Source of the DNA: Salipaludibacillus neizhouensis
Lineage (GTDB): Bacteria; Bacillota; Bacilli; Bacillales; Salisediminibacteriaceae
DNA length: 64,000 nt
Assembly (NCBI RefSeq): GCF_002886185.1
Contig: NZ_KZ614147.1
Coordinates: 965,187 to 1,029,186 of the forward strand
Direction of reading: 5' to 3'
Position numbers and translations under genes: made by a program
Notes under the pieces: model-generated
Told to the model about the DNA's origin: nothing
The model's database searches: none
The model's input: only the letters and a program-made list of their open reading frames with translations
Shown here: positions 52,820-62,379 of the stretch, piece by piece
Position numbering within the stretch: position 1 is the stretch's first letter
Layout of the letters: each line of letters opens with the position of its first letter

Positions 52820-53898
52820 TCCATTAGTTCTGCTTGATCGTCCCAATCAGCGTGCCATTCAATCGCTTGAGCATCTGCTGCTTCTTGATTGATGAACAAT
52901 TGCATATCTGCTGGATACTCAGTAGGAATATCAGCTGTTGTTTTTTCGCCGCTAAGCACTTCAGCAGCCATTTCACCAGTACGGTACCCGATAGAATGAT
53001 AGTCAATACCAAATGTAGCAAATCCTCCTCTTTCAAGGGAGTCAGGTTCACCGACAATAAGTGGAATATCATAATCATTGGCAGTTGCAACAATCGTTTC
53101 GAGTGCTGATACAACGGTGTTATCTGTAATAATGAAAAGAACATCTGCTTCCCCGATAAGAGAATCGGCAGCTTGTTGTACTTCTGCTGATGTGGAAACA
53201 CTGCGTGTCAAGGCTTCAAGAGTGGTTCCTTCCACTGCAGCTTCAACAGCTTCAATCTGGGCAACGGAATTTTGTTCCCCAGAATTATAGATTAGGCCGA
53301 CAGTGGAATCTGCGAAATATTCATCGATAAACGATACCGTTTTTTCGATTGATTCAGGATGGAGATCCAGTACTCCAGTAATATTTTCTCCTGGCTGATC
53401 CATAGATTCAATTAGTCCAGCACCTACTGCGTCAGTGACAGATGTGAAAATAATCGGAATTTCCTCTGATGCTTGTAATGCTCCTTGGGCACTTGGCGTG
53501 GAGTTTGCGAAAATCAAGTCAACGTCATCAGCAACGAAGTTATTTGCAATGGTTGCTGCATTATTCGGATCCCCTTGAGCGCTTTGAAGGTCAAAAGTAA
53601 CTTGCTCGCCTTCAACAAAGCCGTTGTCTGCTAACCCTTCTTTAAAACCTTCATAAGCAGCATCTAAAGATGGATGTTCCACGATTTGTGATGCTCCGAT
53701 ATGTACCATTTCGGCTTCATCTGCTCCGGAGTTAGCATTTGTATTTGCTTCCTCATTTGCGGATGTGTTATTTTCTTCTTCCACTGTAGTATTAGTATTA
53801 TTTTCTTCTGTGTTAGCATCCTCATTTGTACCACAGGCAGCTAACAATAAACAACTCATCAAAGCTGTTCCAATACGTATGTCCCATTTCTTCCTCAT
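52816..53898 (-). CDS. ABC transporter binding lipoprotein (TrpX-like, ABC_sub_bind family)
   Basis: 360 residues with lipobox LLAACGT and a very acidic Asn/Glu-rich linker (residues about 25-62), then a two-lobed binding fold: IGASQIVEHPSLDAAYEGFK, IFTSVTDAVGAGLI, GFATFGIDYHSIGYRTGEMA. It feeds the permease/ATPase pair. No T-box or other leader RNA was seen upstream. The stop codon lies in structured repeat F. Confidence 0.88.
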   Translation of the reverse strand: MRKKWDIRIGTALMSCLLLAACGTNEDANTEENNTNTTVEEENNTSANEEANTNANSGADEAEMVHIGASQIVEHPSLDAAYEGFKEGLADNGFVEGEQVTFDLQSAQGDPNNAATIANNFVADDVDLIFANSTPSAQGALQASEEIPIIFTSVTDAVGAGLIESMDQPGENITGVLDLHPESIEKTVSFIDEYFADSTVGLIYNSGEQNSVAQIEAVEAAVEGTTLEALTRSVSTSAEVQQAADSLIGEADVLFIITDNTVVSALETIVATANDYDIPLIVGEPDSLERGGFATFGIDYHSIGYRTGEMAAEVLSGEKTTADIPTEYPADMQLFINQEAADAQAIEWHADWDDQAELME

Positions 53899-54168
53899 TA
53901 TATTTCCCCCTACATCTGTTTGTCAGAATTTTTTAAATGATTACACTCCATCATAATATAAGATAGGGGAGTTGTAAACGTAAATTTTTGCCACTTTAAA
54001 GTAGTAGAGAGGTTTAATTTTTATATTGAAAAATGGCGTTATTATAACGTAGCGAAAGAAGGAGATGAAACTATCGAACGAAAATCGAGAAGAGGAGTTT
54101 TAGTACAAAAACAGGAAGTTGGCTTCTCACGGAGTATTTCTAGCTCCATTTTAATCATACAATCGGTC

Positions 54169-54205
54169 AAAAGGGAAACGAGTACCTTAATCGTCTCCCT
54201 CTTGT
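54169..54205 (-). terminator. Terminator of the subtilase gene
   Basis: On the minus strand GGGAGACGA pairs with TCGTTTCCC (one mismatch, 9-nt loop), followed by CTTTTG. The remaining intergenic sequence to 53899 holds the importer promoter region only. Confidence 0.65.
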
Positions 54206-54224
54206 TATTCTTCAATTTGTTTAT

Positions 54225-56792
54225 CTAGCTTTGTTTTTTTGCATCGACCAAGAGCTTCTCGACTTCCAGTTTGAGGGAGTCTTTAATAATAGGGGCAGTT
54301 AAGATAACTTCATAACGAGAAATCGCAGTATCATAGCGCCCCTTGTTGTGTTGTTGTTTTGCCCAATCAAATAATGCCTCCGAACTAGTGTGTACACCTT
54401 CTTCAAATCGTGAATCTCCTGGATACCATTCGTAGCCTAAGACAAAGGCATTAAAAGAGTAAGATGCTTTTACCTGGGAAATTGCTGATTTGTAAAGTTC
54501 TTTTGCTTCAGGAACAGATTTATTCTCTTGAGCATATGACAGGTGTCTTTCGGTTGAAACTCTCAAGGAACTATTTAGTGCTGGTGCATTGAGAATTCGG
54601 TGGTATCGATCGATGGCGGTCTCAATTTTCCCACTATTGTGCTGTCCCCTTGCCCATATTAAAAGTGATTGAGCACTTGATTGAATTCCTTCATTAAATC
54701 GATGATCGTTAGAATAAGAATTATAGCCGTCAATATATAGTTGGAGTTTATATGAGGCTCTTGGTTCTGTCGTTGCCTGATCATAGATAACTTGAGCTGT
54801 CGGTTTACCTAACTTAGCATTAGCTAATCGATCTTCCACTTCTTTTTTTAAGGCGTCCTTAATAATTGGCGCTGTTAAAATTAGTTCGTACCGATCAATT
54901 GCAGTGCTATACCGCTCAGCATTATGCTGCAATTTTGCCCAGTCAAACAATTGCTGCGAACTAGTGTAAACGCCATTAATGAAACGCGAGTCTTCTGGAT
55001 AAAAAACGTACCCAAGGACAAATTCAGTGTAAATGGAAGATACTTTTGTTTGTGAATTTGCTGATTTGTAAATCTCGTTAGCTGTAGGAACTACTTTCTT
55101 TTCTAAAGCATAAGCAAGGTGCTTTTCGGTTGAAAATTTGATAGATTTATTTACTTCCTCTACACTAATTATCCGATGATACCGGTCAATTGCTTTTTCA
55201 AAGTTTCCACTATTTTGCTGACCTCTTGCCCAAATTAGTAAAGATTGTGCACTTGATTGAATACCGGATTTAAACCGAGAGTCATCAGGATACAATCTGT
55301 TACCCTCAATATACAGTTCCAACTTATAGGAAGCTTTTGATTCATTTCGCGCCTTCTCGTAGAGGGAATCTGCACTTAGTCTACCTGATTCAGCATCCTC
55401 AAGACGCTTTTCCACTTCCTGTTGAAGAGTGGCATCGATAACTGGTGCCGCTAGTATTTTTTTATACCGGTCAATCGCAGTTTCGAATCTCTCCAGATCA
55501 TGTTGGGTTTTTGCCCAATTAAATAACAATCTGGAACTAGCATGAATACCGTCTTCGAATCGAGAATCGCTCGGATACCATTCATATCCAGCAATATATT
55601 CATTCAGACGATGAGATGCGCTACTTTTTGATTCAGCATACGCTAACCACTCTTTAGCAGACATCGGGGCTTCAATATTGTTCAATTCAGATTCGAATGG
55701 AGATTGTACTAGACCATAACCAAAGTGTGTATCCCTTCCCGATGGCTCAAAATCTAATGCAGTTTGTTGTAAGTGTTCCCTAAGTTGAACGTGGCTAAAG
55801 GTCGGTTCCGCTTCCATTGTTAATGCCAGAGCCCCAGTCACAAAAGAGGCAGCCATGGAAGTACCGGAGTTCGTTGTATAGTTATTATTCAAATTCGTGC
55901 TTTTTATATTAACTCCCGGCGCTGCAAGTTCAATGGCAGCTCCAGTTGCTGAGAATGGTCCACGTAAATCACTTGAATCCGTTGCAGCAACAGCAATTGC
56001 AGATGAATAGCGTGCCGGGTACTCTACAGTATCACTAGAGCCGTCGTCGTTACCATTATTCCCTGCCGCTGCAACTACTAATATACCATTATCATAAGCT
56101 CTATCAACTACTTCTTTAAATAAAAACGAGTGTTGTGACGCCCCTAAGCTTAAATTAATGATGTCCATCTCATTTGAAATGGCCCACTCTATTCCTTTAA
56201 TAACATCAGATAAGCGGCCTTTTCCAGTATCATTTAAAACTTTTACCGCATATAAACTAGCGTCTGGAGACACTCCTACAACACCTACATTATTATCTTT
56301 AGCTCCAATAATACCAGCAACATGAGTTCCATGCCCGTGGTCATCTGAAAACATTGTTGGGTCCTCAGTGACAATAGATACCCCACCAGCAACCTTTAAA
56401 TCATCATGCTCTGCGATTCCAGTGTCTAGAACGGCGATTTTAACATCTTTCCCAGTATAGGAGGAAGCCCATGATCTTTGTGCTTCAATCTTATTTAATC
56501 CCCAATCAAGCTGTTGATTATTTAAATGTACCTCTTGGTTGATTTCAACTGCAAGAACTTGTTCACTTTTTTCCAACTCTTTAATGTCTTCTTCTGGTAT
56601 ATCACCGGACACCGCAGGAATATGCGTAAATGTCTCTTCAACTTCTATGTTAAAATCTTCAATAATCGTTTTATCTACATCATTTTCAAATACTATAATG
56701 ACTTTTTCAGCAGGCGAGTTCGCGAAAGCAATGCTAGCCATGGTGAAAAAACAAAAGAGCGGTAACACGAACAACAAAAAAAATTTTCTCAT
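54225..56792 (-). CDS. Secreted subtilisin-like (S8) protease with five TPR-like C-terminal repeats
   Basis: 855 residues. Signal peptide (1-25), inhibitor-like propeptide (about 28-90), and subtilase domain with Asp123 (VLDTG), His154 (HGHGTH) and Ser312 (GTSMA), plus Asn in AAAGNNG. From about residue 381 to the end five units of roughly 90-95 residues follow, each with YPxDSRF, a Ser/Gln helix, W(A)xxQ and AIDRY. They alternate in type: A (NWAKTQH/DWAKLQH), B (IWARGQ), A, B, A. The tail may bind cell wall or form a scaffold. The protease itself is a standard exported nutrient or quality-control enzyme. Confidence 0.92.
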   Translation of the reverse strand: MRKFFLLFVLPLFCFFTMASIAFANSPAEKVIIVFENDVDKTIIEDFNIEVEETFTHIPAVSGDIPEEDIKELEKSEQVLAVEINQEVHLNNQQLDWGLNKIEAQRSWASSYTGKDVKIAVLDTGIAEHDDLKVAGGVSIVTEDPTMFSDDHGHGTHVAGIIGAKDNNVGVVGVSPDASLYAVKVLNDTGKGRLSDVIKGIEWAISNEMDIINLSLGASQHSFLFKEVVDRAYDNGILVVAAAGNNGNDDGSSDTVEYPARYSSAIAVAATDSSDLRGPFSATGAAIELAAPGVNIKSTNLNNNYTTNSGTSMAASFVTGALALTMEAEPTFSHVQLREHLQQTALDFEPSGRDTHFGYGLVQSPFESELNNIEAPMSAKEWLAYAESKSSASHRLNEYIAGYEWYPSDSRFEDGIHASSRLLFNWAKTQHDLERFETAIDRYKKILAAPVIDATLQQEVEKRLEDAESGRLSADSLYEKARNESKASYKLELYIEGNRLYPDDSRFKSGIQSSAQSLLIWARGQQNSGNFEKAIDRYHRIISVEEVNKSIKFSTEKHLAYALEKKVVPTANEIYKSANSQTKVSSIYTEFVLGYVFYPEDSRFINGVYTSSQQLFDWAKLQHNAERYSTAIDRYELILTAPIIKDALKKEVEDRLANAKLGKPTAQVIYDQATTEPRASYKLQLYIDGYNSYSNDHRFNEGIQSSAQSLLIWARGQHNSGKIETAIDRYHRILNAPALNSSLRVSTERHLSYAQENKSVPEAKELYKSAISQVKASYSFNAFVLGYEWYPGDSRFEEGVHTSSEALFDWAKQQHNKGRYDTAISRYEVILTAPIIKDSLKLEVEKLLVDAKKQS

Positions 56793-56917
56793 AAGCTCCT
56801 CCTAATATCAATCTTTCCTAATACTATTAGCTTATAAGATTATAGCTTAATATCTATGATTTTGGGAGAGACTTTTCACTATATTTTATAATTTAATGTT
56901 TTTCTTTATAACTAAAT

Positions 56918-57931
56918 TTACCAGATCCACTGAGCAATCGAAAACAATATCGGAATGCCGAAAATCAAGTTAAATGGAAACGTGATGCCTAGCGCCAATC
57001 CAAGATAAATAGATGGATTAGCATCAGGAACACTTGTTTTTAAGGCTGCAGGTGCAGCGATATAAGAAGCACTTGCCGCTAGAACACCCATTAACGTGAC
57101 TCCTCCTAAGGAAAGCCCGGTTGCGGAACCGACTAATATCCCCAATACACCAAAAATAAGTGGGACACAAATTCCAAATACAACTAGTTTGAAGTCGTGT
57201 TCTTTGATCAAGTCAAGTCGTTCTCCGGCCATAATTCCCATGTTTAATAGAAACAATAAGAGAAAGCTGTTGTATAAATCAATGAATAACGGTTGAATCA
57301 CTGGAAGACTATCCTTGCCTACGACTAAACCGATGGATAGACTTCCTACCAATAACAAAACACTTTTACTGAAGAGACTTTCTTTTAAGACTTCTTTATT
57401 AACAAACGCAGAAGGAGCCGTAGCGACAATTCCTACTTTTTGATGTAAAACGAAAGGCTGTTGTTTTGCATTTTTGATCGCGCCATAAACGCATAGCGCC
57501 ACAAGGATTGCAGGAATTTCCATTAACACGACCATGGCATTCATGAAACTCTCATAGCTAGTACCCTGATTCCCTAAAAATGTGATTGCCGCGCCATAGG
57601 TGACAATACTGACGGAGCCATATGTTGCAGCTAGCCCGATCGCATTAGCACTATCCATTTTCATTGTAAAACGAAGGATAATTAATGTGAGTATTGGTGT
57701 AGTGATACCTAAAAAGAGTGTTCCAATGATTGGCTGAATGACGGTGTCGAAGCTGTAATTAGAAAGTTCGATTCCACCCTTAAGACCAATTGCTATCAAT
57801 AAATAAATGCTTAATGTTTCACTCAACCCCTTAGGGAATTTTAAATCTGATTTAAAAACAGAAGCAATGATTCCTAATACAAAGAATAAAACGACTGGTG
57901 AAAGTAAATTTTGTGTGATAATATCCAGCAT
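56918..57931 (-). CDS. SbtA-like sodium-dependent bicarbonate permease
   Basis: 337 residues, about ten membrane helices in two inverted halves. LSETLSIYLLIAIGLKGGIE, LAATYGSVSIVTYGAAITFL and VLAASASYIAAPAALKTSVP are SbtA-family features. In Bacillus it is an anion (bicarbonate) symporter candidate, useful for alkaline habitats. The DUF2294 gene at 58507 precedes it with a terminator between. Confidence 0.85.
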   Translation of the reverse strand: MLDIITQNLLSPVVLFFVLGIIASVFKSDLKFPKGLSETLSIYLLIAIGLKGGIELSNYSFDTVIQPIIGTLFLGITTPILTLIILRFTMKMDSANAIGLAATYGSVSIVTYGAAITFLGNQGTSYESFMNAMVVLMEIPAILVALCVYGAIKNAKQQPFVLHQKVGIVATAPSAFVNKEVLKESLFSKSVLLLVGSLSIGLVVGKDSLPVIQPLFIDLYNSFLLLFLLNMGIMAGERLDLIKEHDFKLVVFGICVPLIFGVLGILVGSATGLSLGGVTLMGVLAASASYIAAPAALKTSVPDANPSIYLGLALGITFPFNLIFGIPILFSIAQWIW

Positions 57932-58025
57932 GATTTTCGTGTCTCCTTTAGTATCGTAGATTATGTTAGTCCTTGAATCTGCTCTGGACGGTCGCTTTCA
58001 GCGGGTATATCCTCTTTAAACAAAA

Positions 58026-58082
58026 AAACCGACAAGAGAAAGAAAGGTGCAAGTTGCACATTTCTTCGTCATTGTCGGTTTA
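58026..58082 (-). terminator. Terminator/attenuator between DUF2294 and the permease
   Basis: AACCGACAAGAG and the mirror TTGTCGGTTT enclose a nested GGTGCAA/TTGCACA hairpin. On the minus strand the stem is followed by TTTTTTTG, about 90 nt before the permease start, so read-through could be controlled. Confidence 0.7.
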
Positions 58083-58132
58083 TCAATTACTCACCTCACT
58101 AGAGGTTTTTAAATGATCTCCCTGTATATGGA

Positions 58133-58507
58133 TTATGTTAGTTTTTTTTCAAGGTTCTCTTTCAGCATAAAAACGATAATCCGTTCACCTTTATGAACGC
58201 TAATATCCGTGTGAAAACTCTCAACAACTTCCCTTGTTATTTGGTGAATAATACCTTTAATTTGATGATTCCCTCTTTCGATTAAACTGGCTCGCATGTT
58301 TTTTATATCCAATACACCTTGTTGATCTTTAGCAAGCTCTTGTTCTGCCGGTGTAAGGATTCCTTTTAGGATCACAATAATCATATTACGAACAATATCA
58401 GTTTTGACATTGACAGATCCACGACCAAAATATTCTTTTTCCCATTGTGTTAATGCTTTACTGATTTCCGATTCCATTACACTTTTCCTGACTTCCAACT
58501 GCGCCAC
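58133..58507 (-). CDS. DUF2294 family protein
   Basis: 124 residues: EISKALTQWEKEYFGRGSVN, VRNMIIVILKGILTPAEQEL and VHKGERIIVFMLKENLE are DUF2294 features. It is commonly found near SbtA-like permeases and may be a regulatory partner. GAGGAGGC precedes the start, and structured repeat G lies immediately before it. Confidence 0.85.
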   Translation of the reverse strand: MAQLEVRKSVMESEISKALTQWEKEYFGRGSVNVKTDIVRNMIIVILKGILTPAEQELAKDQQGVLDIKNMRASLIERGNHQIKGIIHQITREVVESFHTDISVHKGERIIVFMLKENLEKKLT

Positions 58508-58526
58508 AATAAGCCTCCTCTTTCAT

Positions 58527-58640
58527 AAGAAAAACGTAGCCGTCTTTTATTAAATACAGCGTCAGCTTTCGCCACCATCATTTAAGTATCAAGGTGTGGT
58601 TTCCCTTGATACTTGTGGCGTAAAGGTAGCTGTCATCTTA
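58527..58640 (-). repeat. Structured ~130-bp repeat, copy G (reverse)
   Basis: On the minus strand: arm GACAGCTACCTTTACGCCAC, inner stem AGTATCAAGGG/CCTTGATACTT, arm GGTGGCGAAAGCTGACGCTG, tail GACGGCTACGTTTTTCTTA. The tail ends about 7 nt before the GAGGAGG of the DUF2294 gene. The arm changes are less conserved than in other copies. Confidence 0.8.
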
Positions 58641-58652
58641 TCCGTTAAAAAA

Positions 58653-58699
58653 AGGTATACTCTTTTTTAGATAACATGATATCTAAAGAAAAGTATACC
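58653..58699. repeat. 47-bp imperfect inverted repeat
   Basis: GGTATACT...TAGATAA mirrors GATATCTA...AGTATACC around a CATG centre. It lies upstream of the DUF2294 promoter side and beyond the end of the lipoprotein gene; it could end either transcript or bind a dimeric protein. Confidence 0.55.
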
Positions 58700-58931
58700 G
58701 ATAATTTTTAATCTCCGTCTTAAAACAACAGACTAAATTTTCACATTATCAATAAGTTCTATTCATAATATGCTCATTCGTCCAAGCTTTAATCGTATAT
58801 TTTCAACTATTGGATTTATTAAGTTAATATTTATATTATGAAGAAATTCGATTTTTGTCAACATTTATTTATAAACTGGAATGTCAATCTTTATAATAGG
58901 AAGCATTGTGTATCCGCATTAGTATCTATTA

Positions 58932-59762
58932 TCAGCCTATGTTTTCAACAAAAAGAACAAGGGACTTAAGTGCTTCATAGTAAGATTCCAAATCATTCCT
59001 AGGGTTCCTGTAGTTCCCGTGAATTTCTAGTTGCATTGCCTCGGTTTGATAATGGTTCCATGTGTGATTTGTAACCGTTCCTTCCGTGCTTGCCGGGAAG
59101 GTATCATTCTCATAAACACGGTTTATATTATTACCGGAAAAAATAGTAGTTAATCCTTCTACCCATTCGTTCCTTACTGTTTCGCCATAGTTTGTCCCAA
59201 TATCAACATCAAAATCTCTGTTTTCAGCTGCCCCATGTAAATCCAGTACCAAATCCACCTCATGTTCCTCGATAATTTCGCCTATTTTTTCTTTATACGT
59301 TCCACCACTCACGTAATTCCCATCTTCACCTTCGTGCGTGCTGAAAATGACGTGTGCTCCCGTAAACTCTTGTACCATCAGAGCCATAGAGCCAGTATAG
59401 ATGTCTGCATCCTTTGTATCGCCATCTCTGCGTTGACTAGTTGCATGTGGAGCAGATATTAAGACGTTAACGTCACCTGTACCTTCAATGAATACGGCTT
59501 GTTCCTCAGCATCTATGTCTCCTTTGTAAGAGTTGTCAGAGAAACGTTTTTCGTATTCAAAAAGCTGCGTTTCAAGATTACCCGATTCAAACGCTTTTTG
59601 TACTTTCTCTTCGCCTTCCCGGGTATGTATTTCAAAGGGGGCTTCTTTCGCATCATTCTCTACTGAACCTTCAGAATTTTCATCGACGCTATTTCCCGCA
59701 CAACCAATCATGGAGATCATTGAACCTAGGGCTAGTAAAACCAAGTATCTAATTCTCATCAC
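58932..59762 (-). CDS. Lipoprotein with N-formylglutamate-amidohydrolase-like fold
   Basis: 276 residues: signal with lipobox MIGCAG, acidic spacer, then VLISAPHATSQRRDGDTKDA, DLVLDLHGAAENRD and MQLEIHGNYRNP. The trio His (SAPHAT), Asp/His (DLHGA) and Glu/His (EIHGNYR) matches zinc-binding positions of FGase/carboxypeptidase-like enzymes. Surface-located, so it may trim peptides or N-acyl amino acids rather than act in His breakdown. Substrate unknown. Confidence 0.72.
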   Translation of the reverse strand: MMRIRYLVLLALGSMISMIGCAGNSVDENSEGSVENDAKEAPFEIHTREGEEKVQKAFESGNLETQLFEYEKRFSDNSYKGDIDAEEQAVFIEGTGDVNVLISAPHATSQRRDGDTKDADIYTGSMALMVQEFTGAHVIFSTHEGEDGNYVSGGTYKEKIGEIIEEHEVDLVLDLHGAAENRDFDVDIGTNYGETVRNEWVEGLTTIFSGNNINRVYENDTFPASTEGTVTNHTWNHYQTEAMQLEIHGNYRNPRNDLESYYEALKSLVLFVENIG

Positions 59763-59904
59763 TCCTAATGTTAAACCGTGCTAATTAACTTCTATAAATT
59801 ATCATTTTACCACAGAAGTAAATTTGCTCGCTACAACGGAGGAGATGAGGTTTTTGATTAGTTTAAATGGCTAGGAAAGTGTGAAGTTGAAGTTGATTTG
59901 ATGG

Positions 59905-60530
59905 CAAGCGACACTCAGAAGAAGTCGCGCAGGCTCTTATAAAAGGCGAAGCAAGAGTATAAAGCCAGTGAGCACGGCCAATAGTGAGCGAGTGTCGCTA
60001 ACCGAAGCAGATAGTGCCACTGAACCATCCAATCAGCTTGGGAGTGGAAGGAAAGAGTGAGGATAGTGCCATTCAGAGAGTCGATATTCCCTAAAAGACA
60101 CTAAACCTGAACTTAGCGACACTCACAGGACGACCGGGTACCACAGTGGAACCGAAAGGATATGTCATCAAAATATAGTCAGGAAATCATCCAAAAGGGG
60201 TCATATATGACCCCTTTTAAGATGAAAAAGCATGCAAATATGCTTTTTGAAAAGGCGAAGCAAGAGTATAAAGCCAGTGAGCACGGCCAATAGTGAGCGA
60301 GTATCACTAACCGAAGCAGATAGCGCCACTGAGCCATCCAATCAGCTTGGGAGTGGATGGAAAGAGTGTGGATAGTGCCATTCAGAGAGTCGATACTCCC
60401 TAAAAGACACTAAACCGGAACTTAGCGACACTCACAAAGCGACAGGGTCGAAGAGTGGAACCTCAAGGATATGTCATCAAAAATATAGCTGAAAAATCAT
60501 CCTAAAGGTTCATACATGATCCGAAATAGA
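59905..60530 (+). repeat. 309-bp direct duplication rich in 'TAGCGACACT' motifs, with internal hairpins
   Basis: The block starting AAAAGGCGAAGCAAGAGTAT at 59941 recurs at 60250 (offset 309). Both copies read on through GAGCACGGCCAATAGTGAGC, AATCAGCTTGGGAGTGG and CTTAGCGACACTCACA to about 60190/60500, with 10% or so differences. Between them lie a perfect 26-bp palindrome (60194-60219, AAAAGGGGTCATA mirror) and a GCATATTTGC-type hairpin (60226-60250). No reading frame. Confidence 0.85.
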
Positions 60531-60615
60531 AAGAAGAACGTTATTTTTTGATACAATTGAATTACCTAATAAAGTAGTCTCTTCAAGTACCTATTAAATA
60601 AAGGATGTGATGGAT

Positions 60616-61707
60616 ATGGTAGAAAATATTGATACGCCTGCATTAGTCGTTGATCTGGATAAAATGGATAATAATATCCGAGTTATGAGCGAGAATGCAA
60701 GACAGGCTGGGATTACACTTCGTCCTCACATAAAAACGCACAAAAGCGTGACGATTGCATTAAAACAATTACTAGCTGGGGCTGATGGGATTACCGTAGC
60801 TAAACTTGGTGAAGCGGAAGTCATGCACCAGAACGGGATTCATGATATTTTCATTGCCTATCCAATTATTGGCGCGGAGAAATTAACGAGATTAAAAAAG
60901 CTGGCAGAAAGAGCAGATATCAAGGTCTCGTTAGATAGCGTCGAAGTGGCCGGTGGAATTTCCACAGTAGCTGCGAGCATCGGGAAGAAAATCAAGGTTT
61001 ATATCGAAGTAGACACGGGGCTTGGACGCGTCGGGAAAAAATATGGTGAGGAAACTTTGTGTTTAGTAGAAGAAATTGCTAAACTGCCCAACATTGAAAT
61101 ATATGGGTTAATGACTCACGCTGGACATGCATATGCAGCAAAAAGCCAAGAAGAAATGATTGAAATAACCAGGCAAGAAGGACAATATTTAGTTGAAACC
61201 AAAACTTCAATTAAAAGCGAATTAGGTATTGAGATACCTTGTATAAGTGTAGGCTCCTCCCCAACCTCTTATATAGGGGCACATGTTGAAGGTGTAACGG
61301 AAATGCGGCCTGGAACATATGTTTTCAACGATGCAAAGTTGCTAGACCTTGGACTTGTGACAGAAGAAAATTGTGCGCTTTTGATATACGCCACTGTAGT
61401 GAGTAGGCCAGCGGAAAATCGTGCGATTATTGATGCTGGCTCGAAAACATTGACGTCGGATAAACGAATCTTTGCTGATGGATATGGTTTAATAAAAGGA
61501 AAAAATGGTTTAACAGTAAGTTGGTTATCGGAAGAACATGGAGTCATCAATCTACCTGAAGGCATTGACTTGAAAATTGGCGACGTAATAGAAATTATCC
61601 CTAATCATGTTTGTCCAACGGTTAATCTGGCAGACGAATTAATAGGAATTCGGAACGGTGAGATTGAAGAGGTGATCGCAGTAACGGCTAGAGGAAAGAA
61701 TAAATAA
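60616..61707 (+). CDS. PLP-dependent D-threonine aldolase / D-serine dehydratase-like enzyme
   Basis: About 363 residues. IDTPALVVDLDKMDNNIRVM leads to RPHIKTHKSV, whose Lys binds PLP, as in alanine-racemase-fold DSD1/DTA enzymes. IEVDTGLGRVG, GLMTHAGHAY, CISVGSSPT, then NHVCPTVNLAD with the His-x-Cys metal site near the C-terminus. It splits D-threonine or dehydrates D-serine/D-3-hydroxyaspartate. ATG 60616 (after AAGGA at 60601) is the best start; 60607 and 60610 are alternatives. Confidence 0.88.
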   Translation: MVENIDTPALVVDLDKMDNNIRVMSENARQAGITLRPHIKTHKSVTIALKQLLAGADGITVAKLGEAEVMHQNGIHDIFIAYPIIGAEKLTRLKKLAERADIKVSLDSVEVAGGISTVAASIGKKIKVYIEVDTGLGRVGKKYGEETLCLVEEIAKLPNIEIYGLMTHAGHAYAAKSQEEMIEITRQEGQYLVETKTSIKSELGIEIPCISVGSSPTSYIGAHVEGVTEMRPGTYVFNDAKLLDLGLVTEENCALLIYATVVSRPAENRAIIDAGSKTLTSDKRIFADGYGLIKGKNGLTVSWLSEEHGVINLPEGIDLKIGDVIEIIPNHVCPTVNLADELIGIRNGEIEEVIAVTARGKNK

Positions 61708-61743
61708 AGAGGAGCTTTATAAAAGCTAGCTAATATATTCTGC

Positions 61744-61787
61744 AAAACAAGGACCAGTATAATTGCATACTGAGCTTTGTTTTTTTG
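61744..61787 (+). terminator. Rho-independent terminator of the aldolase-like gene
   Basis: AAAACAAGGACCAGTAT pairs with ATACTGAGCTTTGTTTT (few mismatches), followed by TTTTTTT. From here to 62370 I see no gene. Confidence 0.75.
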
Positions 61788-62379
61788 CTTTTTAAGTCTT
61801 TTATAATGAGCATTAAGAACCGGTGAAGAAGGGTTTCATAAAATTTGTTACATGTATTAGTTTCCAAAATGAACTTTCGGACGATCAATATCAATTTTTA
61901 ATTTGCTGGTTATATTGCGAGAATAATCGAATGTCTAGAAAAATCAGGTATTATAGTCTACTTATTCAAGCGAAAAAACGTATAATTCATGAGATATACC
62001 GCTAAAGTTCCAGTATTTGTCATACTGCGATACATTACTCCTATTTTTACTCTGAATTCAACATGTTTATACCATATAGTACAAATACATTCATTTAGGT
62101 GTTTTAGTGTTTTGTGATATTTATTTAACATTTTTTATATTTTAACTGAAAAAAAGCCGTGCTATGGTTGTGAAAAGGCTTTCATTATGCCTGTAGAATT
62201 AGATCAAAATTAATGGGATGCTGTCAATAACAAACGGAAAAGTTACTAGTCTCTGTCTCATTGATCTAACCGAAGCTTTATCACCGAATTCATTTAGGCT
62301 TTGCTTTGGTGTCAAGCTAGCTCTGTTATTAACTGAATATATTCTATGTATTGAATGTTCTGTCTTTAAAACCTATTAA

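Noticed and set aside
53899-54060. Possible T-box leader before the TrpX-like gene
   Set aside because: No AGGGTGGNACCGCG-type antiterminator or specifier hairpin was found.
61823-62005. 60-codon frame downstream of the aldolase-like gene
   Set aside because: No ribosome site, AT-driven composition, no neighbour link.
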